Made by a program: the position numbers and the translations under genes. Under the pieces are notes generated by a model. That model saw nothing but the letters and a program-made list of their open reading frames with translations, was not told the origin of the DNA and did no database searches. Of a stretch of 5,868 bases of DNA, positions 1 through 5,868 are shown piece by piece; the first letter of the stretch is position 1, and every line of letters begins with the position of its first letter. Origin of the DNA: Verrucomicrobiales bacterium (GTDB lineage Bacteria > Verrucomicrobiota > Verrucomicrobiia > Limisphaerales > UBA9464); contig DLVS01000156.1 of the NCBI GenBank assembly GCA_003445095.1, positions 1-5,868 of the forward strand. The letters are read 5' to 3'.

Positions 1-775
1 AAACATAGGTTACGGTCTCGATCTCCGCCGGATTCACAATCCAGAGAGGCACCGTCGTATCGCTGACGCCTTGACGGCGCTTCATCTCGATGGGCTGGCC
101 GACCGCCGGCCCGAAGAATTGTCCGGCGGCCAACAACAGCGAGTCGCTCTGGCTCGAGCACTCGTGATCCGACCTCAGGTGCTCCTACTCGACGAACCAT
201 TGTCGCATCTTGATCCGTCCCTGCGGTCAGAACTTCGCGATCAGCTCCGACGGATTCATGCAGAACTCCGCGTCACCACGGTGTACGTGACTCACGATCA
301 GCGAGAGGCATTCTCTTTGGGCGATCGCGCGGCGGTGCTACACAACGGGGTGATTGAGCAACTCGCGCCGCCGTCGATGTTGTACCGCCACCCCGCCACC
401 CGTTTCGTCGCCGACTTTCTGGGAGAAATGAATTGGATCGAAGGCGAAGTAACGGAACAGACTTCGACTCAGACGAAAGTGCAGACCCACCTCGGATGTT
501 GGATCGCGGCGCCCGTAGCGCTGCCGGTTCCCCAACAGATCTGGCTCGGCTTTCGGCCGCGTCACGCGAAGGTGGCAGCGCGCTCGGAGAACAGCTTTGT
601 CGGCGCGGTCCGAGGAATCACCTCGTTCGGGGATTACGATGAGTGCCTGGTTCGCACCGTGAACGGTCAGCACCTGCGAATTCACCTCACCGACGCCTCT
701 ACCCAGATTACGGATTTGTTAGCTGTCACATTGTCAGTGAACAAAACCGACCTCGTCATCGTGCCGAGAAGCTAG
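1..775 (+). CDS. ABC transporter ATP-binding protein, MalK/PotA/FbpC-type importer (5'-truncated by window edge)
   Basis: The reading frame is open from base 2 to the TAG at 773-775, giving 257 visible residues. A TTG at 71 could be mistaken for a start, but the frame before it encodes NIGYGL, the normal ABC sequence just after the Q-loop, so the gene begins before the window. About 95 residues with Walker A and the Q-loop are missing; the total would be near 350, usual for this family. Visible motifs are signature LSGGQ (bases 119-133), Walker B VLLLDEP (179-199), D-loop SHLD directly after, and the switch histidine in VTHD (base 293). The last ~130 residues form a TOBE-type regulatory domain (FLGEMNWIEGEV, later LGFRPRH). 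The protein would power solute import at the cytoplasmic membrane together with permeases and a binding protein, none of which are visible. FLGE followed by N fits polyamine or iron(III) ATPases slightly better than sugar ones, but the substrate cannot be assigned. Confidence 0.93.
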   Translation, partial: NIGYGLDLRRIHNPERHRRIADALTALHLDGLADRRPEELSGGQQQRVALARALVIRPQVLLLDEPLSHLDPSLRSELRDQLRRIHAELRVTTVYVTHDQREAFSLGDRAAVLHNGVIEQLAPPSMLYRHPATRFVADFLGEMNWIEGEVTEQTSTQTKVQTHLGCWIAAPVALPVPQQIWLGFRPRHAKVAARSENSFVGAVRGITSFGDYDECLVRTVNGQHLRIHLTDASTQITDLLAVTLSVNKTDLVIVPRS

Positions 776-970
776 GCGACGCATACCTCCGCCCCAATTG
801 CCCCGCGAACAGTTTCTCTGAACTCAGCTCGCTTTTTCGCGAGAAAATCGGGGATTTCTAAGAGTTTTTGCGTCGTTCGTCCGCCCTCAATCTTGGGAAT
901 AGGCAGTTCTCAATCGTGCAAGATTCACCTGGAGAAGGGCGATTGGGTCTGTCGTTTGTGCGATACCATC

Positions 971-987
971 CCTGACAGAATGTCAGG
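971..987. repeat. Perfect inverted repeat CCTGACA-GAA-TGTCAGG, possible operator
   Basis: The arms CCTGACA (971-977) and TGTCAGG (981-987) are exact reverse complements around a 3-base centre. ATC before and AT after extend the symmetry by a few bases if one C is bulged out. No T tract follows, so it does not read as an intrinsic terminator. It lies about 140 bases before the sigma start and overlaps the best -35 candidate, where a dimeric repressor would bind. By rough count, a 7-bp perfect arm pair with a short centre would occur by chance about once in several such intergenic regions, so functional meaning is inference. Confidence 0.45.
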
Positions 988-1002
988 ATTGTAATTTAGA
1001 AT
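972..1002 (+). promoter_or_regulatory. Candidate sigma-70 promoter for the sigma factor gene
   Basis: CTGACA at 972-977 matches the -35 consensus TTGACA at five of six bases, and TAGAAT at 997-1002 matches TATAAT at five of six. The spacer is 19 bp, longer than the optimal 17, so the promoter would be weak or activator-dependent if real. The -35 hexamer sits inside the inverted repeat at 971-987, which would suit repression. The local sequence is more AT-rich than its surroundings. No other pair in the gap fits better by eye. This rests on consensus matching only; no mapped start is available. Confidence 0.3.
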
Positions 1003-1122
1003 TGGCCGTGGGCTTTCCTTCGTTCATCGCGCGTCGTTCGGCGTCTGATTTGGCGAACCTGAGCTGGGATTCACCAGCCGAGGGTTGAACCCAAAAGAAG
1101 AGAAACGAATACGCAAACCAAA

Positions 1123-2292
1123 ATGACAATGACGCTGACCTCCGCCAACAAAACCGTCCGGACCGAGTCCGGCCATCGTTCGCGCTCGAGCGGTCGCCTG
1201 TCGCGGAAGCTGGCGACGACCCCGGCACGCCGCCGGTCGCTGAATGGTGTGACTTCGCTCTTGAGCGATTGCGCCGCGACCGCGGCGGGCACGCCGGCCG
1301 AACGGGCGCTCCGGACCCTGCCAATGGTGGCTCGAATGGTCCCCGTGACGGTGCCTCGCACGGACGTCGATAAGGCCCCGGAGCGTGAGCGAAATGAACC
1401 GCGCAGCATCGCCAAAGAAGGCGAATTCAATTTGCGGCGCTACCTCCGCGAGATCAGCGACACCGCCCTGATCACGCCCGCGCAGGAAATCGAACTCGCA
1501 GGCCGCATTCAGGCCGGCGACGCCGACGCTCGGGAACACATGATCAAAGCCAACCTTCGACTCGTGGTTAAGATCGCCAAGGACTTTGATGGAATGGGGC
1601 TGCCGCTGCTCGATATGATTAACGAAGGCAACATTGGTTTGATGCGTGCCGTGGAGCGTTTCGATCCCACGAAGGGCGCGAAACTTTCCACCTATGCTGC
1701 GTGGTGGATCAAACAAGCGATCAAGCGGGCGTTGGCCAACCAAGGAAAGACGATCCGTTTGCCGGTGCATCTGGTGGACCGGGTGGCGAAGATTCGCCGC
1801 ACGGCGATGAAGCTCCACGAAGAGTTCGGACGCGAAGCCACCGACTCGGAGATCGCGGAGGCCATGGGAATGACCCGCGAGCGCGTCGCCGAGTTGCTGA
1901 CGGCGAGCTTTCGGCCGGCCTCGCTCGACGCCCCGATTGGGGAAGATGGCGAAACCCAACTGCAGGATATTGTGAAGGATGAGAACATCCAGACCGCTTA
2001 CGAAGACTACGAAGCGCAAACCCGACACGAATTGGTACGGGAACTCATCCAACAACTCGACGAACGCGAGCTGACGATCATCCGCTTTCGTTTTGGCTTA
2101 GATGGAGGCCCCGAGCGAACCCTGGAAGAAGTGGGTGAACGCTTCGGCGTGACGCGTGAACGCATTCGGCAGATCCAAAACTCTGCGCTGTCGAAACTCC
2201 GGAAGTTGATGGAGAAGCGCGATTCGATTCGAGACCCGGAGCTCGACGCGTTCTGCCCGGGCTTGACCAACGGCGCCCCTGCTCACGCGTAA
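1123..2292 (+). CDS. Sigma-70 family RNA polymerase sigma factor (RpoD/SigA-like, no acidic region 1.1)
   Basis: This 389-residue sigma factor directs core RNA polymerase to promoters. Residues 1-100 are a basic, Ser/Arg-rich, low-complexity extension. Region 1.2 starts near residue 103 (LRRYLREI). Region 2 covers about 137-204, with core-binding [10 protein letters not shown] (164-173) and the melting and -10 segment [16 protein letters not shown] (189-204). Region 3 runs about 205-290 ([10 protein letters not shown]). Region 4 runs about 302-363, with the helix-turn-helix at 333-356. R345, E346 and R349 match E. coli RpoD R584, E585 and R588, which read the -35 element. Q198 matches RpoD Q437, while the position of T440 is lysine (K201). 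ATG 1123 is the chosen start because TGA at 1060 closes the frame upstream; a second ATG at 1129 is possible. There is no good Shine-Dalgarno. Completeness of the conserved regions suggests a primary or group 2 sigma; with only one gene visible, primary status is uncertain, so no symbol is given. Confidence 0.95.
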   Translation: MTMTLTSANKTVRTESGHRSRSSGRLSRKLATTPARRRSLNGVTSLLSDCAATAAGTPAERALRTLPMVARMVPVTVPRTDVDKAPERERNEPRSIAKEGEFNLRRYLREISDTALITPAQEIELAGRIQAGDADAREHMIKANLRLVVKIAKDFDGMGLPLLDMINEGNIGLMRAVERFDPTKGAKLSTYAAWWIKQAIKRALANQGKTIRLPVHLVDRVAKIRRTAMKLHEEFGREATDSEIAEAMGMTRERVAELLTASFRPASLDAPIGEDGETQLQDIVKDENIQTAYEDYEAQTRHELVRELIQQLDERELTIIRFRFGLDGGPERTLEEVGERFGVTRERIRQIQNSALSKLRKLMEKRDSIRDPELDAFCPGLTNGAPAHA

Positions 2293-2363
2293 CGTGCGAA
2301 CCAGCCATTTCACCGGCAACCCACCGTGGACTTACGAGTGCGAACGACCCTATCCTGCGGCGT
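2293..2363 (+). other. 71-bp gap between sigma factor and ECF-like gene
   Basis: No hairpin with a T tract is seen after the sigma stop, so read-through into the ECF-like and kinase genes is plausible. GTGCGAAC occurs twice here (2294-2301 and 2338-2345, 44 bases apart). GAAC resembles the ECF -35 core, but no suitable -10 is found at the right distance before the GTG start. Whether the pair of genes has its own promoter cannot be settled from the sequence. Confidence 0.5.
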
Positions 2364-2990
2364 GTGACGACCACCACCCCAGTTTTGGGGCGTTCAACGC
2401 CGGCGACGCTTTCCGAAGTGGTCCGGCGTTTTTGGTGGCCGGTGTATGGAGAAGCGCGCGCACTGGGGCATCCTCCGGCCAAGGCGCTCCAAATTACCGC
2501 CGCTGCCCTCGGCCGAGCCGCCGATGCCGCGAGCTTTCTACGAGCCGATGGACATGATGGCCGGCTGCGTCTGCTCATTCGGGGCGAACTGGCCACCGTC
2601 ATCGAGAAGCCCAACCTAATCGATCACGCCCCACTGCTTCCGGGTGTTTCCATTGAAGCAGCGGAAGCGAGAGATGAATACACGACCGCGCCCGATCCAG
2701 GAGCTTTCGACCGTCGCTGGGCAATTGTCGTGCAGGAACAGGCCTTGCGAACACTCCAGCAGATCTTTTCCGAAGAAGGGCGGGAGGCGATTTGGAATCA
2801 ACTCAAACCCTACCTTGCCCGTCGTGCGTCCGCTCCGCTCGCGACGACCGGTCCAGAGTCGGTCGATCTTGCCTCGATCGATCAACTGCGTGAGCGCTAT
2901 CGACAAGAGGTTCGGCGCCAAGTTGCCGAAACGGTGACTACTCCGCTGGCGCTCGACTCGGAACTAAACGAGCTGTTTGGGCCGACATGA
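2364..2990 (+). CDS. Degenerate ECF-sigma-like protein, translationally coupled to Ser/Thr kinase
   Basis: This 208-residue protein (GTG start at 2364) has no complete motif of a working sigma factor but follows the outline of the ECF factors paired with Ser/Thr kinases in Planctomycetota and Verrucomicrobiota. [16 protein letters not shown] (21-36) matches their usual R.YW.P.Y...R..GH opening. [18 protein letters not shown] (111-128) matches the conserved block before region 4, and [17 protein letters not shown] (175-191) with a closing DSELNELF (198-205) matches their C terminus. What is missing is informative. The core-binding stretch, normally like AEDLTQ.FF, is here [12 protein letters not shown] (39-50), and the region 4.2 helix-turn-helix is replaced by a Ser/Ala/Thr/Pro-rich segment (152-172). 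The stop overlaps the kinase ATG (ATGA, 2987-2990). It may be an adaptor or substrate of the kinase rather than a transcription factor. The start is uncertain, with no strong ribosome binding site; family membership is recalled from pattern, not searched. Confidence 0.8.
   Translation: MTTTTPVLGRSTPATLSEVVRRFWWPVYGEARALGHPPAKALQITAAALGRAADAASFLRADGHDGRLRLLIRGELATVIEKPNLIDHAPLLPGVSIEAAEARDEYTTAPDPGAFDRRWAIVVQEQALRTLQQIFSEEGREAIWNQLKPYLARRASAPLATTGPESVDLASIDQLRERYRQEVRRQVAETVTTPLALDSELNELFGPT
2987..2990 (+). other. ATGA stop/start overlap between ECF-like gene and kinase gene
   Basis: The TGA stop of the ECF-like gene (2988-2990) shares three bases with the kinase ATG (2987-2989). No strong Shine-Dalgarno precedes this ATG; the upstream bases read GAGCTGTTTGGGCCGAC. 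Ribosome re-initiation is therefore the likely way the kinase is translated, which ties its amount to that of the upstream protein. The in-frame translation from this ATG begins directly with the CPEC zinc-ribbon motif, which supports it as the true start. Confidence 0.85.
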
Positions 2991-5868
2991 ACGCCCTTGA
3001 TTCATGTCCGGAATGCGGAGCACCCATTCGAACCGCGGTGCTCGAGGGTTTGTGTCCTCAGTGCGTGCAGCGTCATTGTTTGGATTGGTCCCGTAAGGTG
3101 TCCATCGCGGACAGTCCAGTCGCCGACCGCCTGGGCCCAGCGACCACCCAACGGGAGACAACTCGCCAACGCGTCGCGGATTACGAGCTCGTTTCCGAGA
3201 TTGCTCGTGGCGGCATGGGGGTCGTGTACCGCGCGCACCAACTTAGTTTGAACCGGCCGGTTGCCCTCAAGCTTCTATTGGCGGGCCAATTCGCCGACGC
3301 CGATCAAGTCAAACGATTCCGCACCGAGGCCGAAGCGGTGGCGCGATTGAACCATCCTGGAATTGTCCAGATCTACGAAGTCGGCGAATTCGAAGGGCGC
3401 CACTTCTTCAGCATGCGATTGATCGAGGGCCGGAGCCTTTCGGCCGCGATGAATGATTTCGGTTTGGGGGCGACGCGTCGTCGCGCGGAAGAGGGGCAGA
3501 CTTCGGTCTCGGCCGCGCTACGTGAGCGACAGCGAGAACTCGCTCGATTCCTAGCCAATGTAGCCCGTGCCGTCCAATATGCCCATGAGCGCGGCGTCCT
3601 GCATCGGGATCTCAAGCCGGCCAATGTACTGGTCGACGCGGAGAAGCGGCCCCAGGTCACGGACTTTGGCCTCGCGCGCGTCATGGGAGACGAACGCAAC
3701 CTCACCAAGACCAGTGTGGTGTTTGGCACGCCCGCCTACATGGCGCCCGAGCAAACCTACGATCCGCACAACGTGACGGTCGCGGCCGACGTTTATTCGG
3801 TCGGGGCCATCGGCTATGAGTTGGTGACCGGTCAGCCGCCCTTCGAGGCCGGAACCGCGGTCGAAACGGTGATTCAGGTGCGCGAACGCGAGCCCACCAG
3901 GCCGCGCGAGCTCGAGCCTGAAATCGAACGAGACTTCGAAACGATCCTGCTCAAGTGCCTGGCGAAGGATCCCAAGAAACGCTACGTCTCGGCCCTGGCC
4001 TTGGCGGAGGATTTGGATCGTTATTTGGCCGGGGAACCGATTCTGGCTCGCCCGGTTCGGCTTCCGGAGCGTGCCTGGCGTTGGTCACGGCGGCATCCCG
4101 CGATCGCGATCTTGTCGGCCGGATTGATCCTGTTGGTGCTGACGGTTGCCATCGTCGCTCCGCTGGTGGCGATTGAATTGTCGTTCGCCCGCAACCGGGC
4201 CGAAGAAGCCAGTCGCCGGGCGCGCAGTGATCTTCGTGACGCCAAGCTAGCTCAGGCTCGGGCCGAACGATTGAGCGGAGAGGCCAATCACCGTGAATCC
4301 AGTCTGCGGTCGATCAAAGAAGCCGCTCGCATGCGTCCCGATCGGGCTCTTCTGAATGAGGCGATCGCTCAGCTTGTGCGCTTTGACAGCGGCAGTTTGA
4401 ATCTCAAACCCCGGGCCGGTCCGGGAAAGGCGGTCGCCCTCCTTCCCGATTTCTCAACCTACTTCCTCGCCCTCACCAATGGGGCGATCGCTGCCTTCAA
4501 TACCACCAACGACCAGCCCAAGTGGGTTTGGCCCGAACCCGCCGTAAACCAGGCCAACGCTGAGTTGATCTTCCCATCACCCGACGGCCACCACTTGGCA
4601 ATTTTTCGCAGTCGATCATTGGAAATCCTCAAGGTTGAGGGCCCTTCTTTGGTAACGCGTATGCCGGCCGTTTCCTTTTTTGGCTTTGGACCGGACGGAG
4701 AATGGTTCCTTGTGCTGGACGACAACCGTCAAGTGCAGCGCCTGCACACTGCTACGGGTCGTCAGATTGAGACTCTGCCCTTTGCGGCAGCGTTCCCTGG
4801 CGATGTGGCCGCATCGCCAGCCTCAGAGCATCCTTTAATCGCTGTGTTGGGAACTGGGCAGATTCAGCTTTTCAATTGGCAAGAGAATCGATGGGTCGGA
4901 TCGCTGAAGGCGAGCCCCGGCGGTCACCTCGGAGACGTCGCCTGGGGTGATGAGTGGTTGGGATGTGTGGAAAATGGGACGGATATTCGGGTTTGGCACC
5001 TGCCGAGTCGACGCAGCCTGATTTTGCGTGGTCATCGCGCTCCCCTGGACCGGCTCCTGTTTGTTCCCGGTACATCCTTACTACTGTCCACCGCCTCCGA
5101 TGGACAGAGCTATTGCTGGGATGCGGCTTCAGGGGTTCAGTTGCTGACCAGCAGCGAATATTCGCCCCTGCAAGTAAGCGAAAATGGCCGACAGTTGCTT
5201 TTTGGAAATGTTGAAACCTGGGGCTGGGCCGACCTCGCGATTTCTCGCAGCCGAGTTCGGATTAATTGCCTCGATTCGGGAGATGACAAAGTCCGCGACG
5301 TGCAGTTTGCGGACGACGGCCGCTGGGTGTTGGTGACGAAGCAGGCGGGCCTGCATTTGGTAGATCGCGTCAGCAGTGTGCGAACAGGCTTTCAGCCGGC
5401 GATGGGTGCGGTCTTCGCCAAGTTCGTGCCCGGGACGAACCAGGTGGTGGTCGTGCGTCGCCAAGACGTGTGTTGGTATGAGTTCGATCCAACGTCCGGT
5501 CGGTTTATTTCTCCACCGATACGCCGATATCAACCACCTGGGCAACCGTGGCTGGACGAAGGAACGTGGACTCCGGATGGAAGCGGATTGATCCTGCCGA
5601 TGACTGACGGCGTCGTGGAGTTCCTGCGCGTGGGCGACGGCGCCGTCGTGCGGCGCGAGCAACGGGTTGAGTTGAAGTCGGCCACGCAAGTAGACGTTTG
5701 GGGTGATGAAGTCGCGTTCTGTCGTGGGTCACCGCCCGGAGCCGGACGACTCAAGCTCTTGGCAGGAAGCGACGCGATCGCGCTAGCAGACGAGCCAGCG
5801 ATTCCTCGGTTTTCACCCGATGGGCAATGGTTGCTTCTCTGCGGGCGGAGCAGTCATCGGGTCTTGCG
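2987..5868 (+). CDS. Transmembrane Ser/Thr protein kinase with zinc-ribbon N terminus and WD40-like C-terminal region (3'-truncated)
   Basis: The frame is open from ATG 2987 to the window end (960 residues, no stop). CPEC and CPQC (C7, C10, C23, C26) form a zinc-ribbon-like start. The kinase domain spans about 66-345: glycine loop ARGGMGVVY (73-81), catalytic K95, helix C E114, HRDLKPAN (D208, K210, N213), DFG (226-228), APE (253-255), D268 and R332. All key catalytic residues are present, so it should be active. The activation segment offers T240, T242 and S243 as phosphosites. An Arg/Glu-rich insert lies near 156-183. One transmembrane helix (about 372-396) follows WRWSRRHP, and a likely coiled coil (about 398-450) leads into a propeller-like region with five SPDG-type turns (D533, D570, D777, D864, D945) and one recognisable WD40 unit (GH 682-683, WD 711-712). 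The kinase domain should be cytoplasmic and the propeller outside the membrane. It is coupled to the ECF-like gene by ATGA. Ligand and targets are unknown. Confidence 0.94.
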   Translation, partial: MNALDSCPECGAPIRTAVLEGLCPQCVQRHCLDWSRKVSIADSPVADRLGPATTQRETTRQRVADYELVSEIARGGMGVVYRAHQLSLNRPVALKLLLAGQFADADQVKRFRTEAEAVARLNHPGIVQIYEVGEFEGRHFFSMRLIEGRSLSAAMNDFGLGATRRRAEEGQTSVSAALRERQRELARFLANVARAVQYAHERGVLHRDLKPANVLVDAEKRPQVTDFGLARVMGDERNLTKTSVVFGTPAYMAPEQTYDPHNVTVAADVYSVGAIGYELVTGQPPFEAGTAVETVIQVREREPTRPRELEPEIERDFETILLKCLAKDPKKRYVSALALAEDLDRYLAGEPILARPVRLPERAWRWSRRHPAIAILSAGLILLVLTVAIVAPLVAIELSFARNRAEEASRRARSDLRDAKLAQARAERLSGEANHRESSLRSIKEAARMRPDRALLNEAIAQLVRFDSGSLNLKPRAGPGKAVALLPDFSTYFLALTNGAIAAFNTTNDQPKWVWPEPAVNQANAELIFPSPDGHHLAIFRSRSLEILKVEGPSLVTRMPAVSFFGFGPDGEWFLVLDDNRQVQRLHTATGRQIETLPFAAAFPGDVAASPASEHPLIAVLGTGQIQLFNWQENRWVGSLKASPGGHLGDVAWGDEWLGCVENGTDIRVWHLPSRRSLILRGHRAPLDRLLFVPGTSLLLSTASDGQSYCWDAASGVQLLTSSEYSPLQVSENGRQLLFGNVETWGWADLAISRSRVRINCLDSGDDKVRDVQFADDGRWVLVTKQAGLHLVDRVSSVRTGFQPAMGAVFAKFVPGTNQVVVVRRQDVCWYEFDPTSGRFISPPIRRYQPPGQPWLDEGTWTPDGSGLILPMTDGVVEFLRVGDGAVVRREQRVELKSATQVDVWGDEVAFCRGSPPGAGRLKLLAGSDAIALADEPAIPRFSPDGQWLLLCGRSSHRVL

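Larger units (their letters stand above)
776..1122. other. Intergenic region between ABC ATPase and sigma factor gene
   Basis: This 347-base stretch has no convincing gene. The short frames that cross it are continuations of frames overlapping the ABC or sigma genes. It holds a perfect 7-bp inverted repeat at 971-987, a weak -35/-10 pair at 972-1002, and a purine-rich AAAAGAAGAGAAA stretch at 1093-1105. The purine stretch lies about 18 bases before the sigma start, too far for a standard ribosome binding site. An in-frame TGA at 1060 stops the sigma frame from extending further upstream. No clear terminator follows the ABC gene: small hairpins at 828-857 lack a following T tract. If the candidate promoter is right, the sigma mRNA leader is about 115 bases. 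Confidence 0.7.

Noticed and set aside
71..775. TTG at 71 as the start of the ABC gene
   Set aside because: The frame upstream of 71 encodes family-conserved residues (NIGYGL and onward) and stays open to the window edge, so the gene starts earlier.
828..857. Two small hairpins (CTCGC/GCGAG and AAATC/GATTT) after the ABC gene
   Set aside because: Stems are only 5 bp and no T tract follows directly; the nearest T5 is about 8 bases beyond, too weak to call a terminator.
889..925. Inverted repeat AATCTTG/CAAGATT with a 23-base loop
   Set aside because: Seven-bp arms with a long loop are expected by chance in a region this size; no supporting element is nearby.
870..1040. Direct repeat GCGTCGTTCG at 870-879 and 1031-1040
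   Set aside because: Only 10 bp, two copies 161 bp apart, no further shared sequence around them.
1082..1092. Palindrome GGGTTGAACCC in the sigma leader
   Set aside because: Five-bp arms around one base, too short to claim as an operator, and it cannot form a hairpin.
1024..2055. Long antisense open frame of 343 codons on the minus strand over the sigma gene
   Set aside because: It lies opposite a clearly conserved sigma-70 gene and shows no recognisable domain; such frames are common opposite GC-rich genes with biased third positions.
2294..2364. ECF-type autoregulatory promoter (GAAC -35 core within GTGCGAAC repeats)
   Set aside because: From the second GAAC the expected -10 position falls on the GTG start codon, and from the first the nearest CGTG is 23 bp away, outside the usual 15-17 bp spacing.
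5129..5689. Antisense open frame of 186 codons over the kinase C-terminal region
   Set aside because: No recognisable motif, and the + strand frame is continuous with WD40-like turns through the same bases.
1..5868. CRISPR arrays, tRNA or rRNA genes, insertion sequences
   Set aside because: No regularly spaced repeats, cloverleaf-like sequence, rRNA segments, transposase frames or terminal inverted repeats were seen on either strand.

Overview
The window looks like chromosomal DNA from a Gram-negative-type bacterium of the Planctomycetota/Verrucomicrobiota/Chlamydiota group, most likely Verrucomicrobiota. This is inferred from protein style, not from a database match. The main clues are an ECF-like protein fused by an ATGA overlap to a transmembrane Ser/Thr kinase with a WD40-like C-terminal half, and a primary-type sigma factor with verrucomicrobial-looking wording in regions 2 to 3 ([25 protein letters not shown]). 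The DNA is moderately GC-rich by eye. All four genes are on the + strand.

Layout: (1) positions 1-775 hold the 3' three-quarters of an ABC importer ATPase of the MalK/PotA/FbpC type, with Walker A and the Q-loop lying before the window. (2) Positions 776-1122 are non-coding and carry a perfect 7-bp inverted repeat overlapping a weak candidate promoter for the next gene. (3) Positions 1123-2292 encode a sigma-70 factor with intact regions 1.2, 2, 3 and 4 but a basic N-terminal extension in place of an acidic region 1.1. (4) Positions 2364-2990 encode a 208-residue protein that keeps the outline of the kinase-linked ECF sigma factors of these phyla but has lost the core-binding motif of region 2 and the helix-turn-helix of region 4.2. 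(5) From 2987 to beyond the right edge runs a Ser/Thr kinase: zinc-ribbon-like N terminus, complete catalytic domain, one transmembrane helix, a short coiled coil and a degenerate beta-propeller-like region (960 residues visible, no stop reached).

How they may work together: the ECF-like protein and the kinase are almost certainly co-translated and form one signalling unit, with the kinase domain in the cytoplasm and the propeller-like region outside the inner membrane. The sigma gene lies only 71 bp upstream in the same direction, with no visible terminator between, so all three may share a transcript; this is inference. The ABC gene appears unrelated to the rest. The most interesting item is the sigma-shaped protein that appears no longer able to act as a sigma factor.
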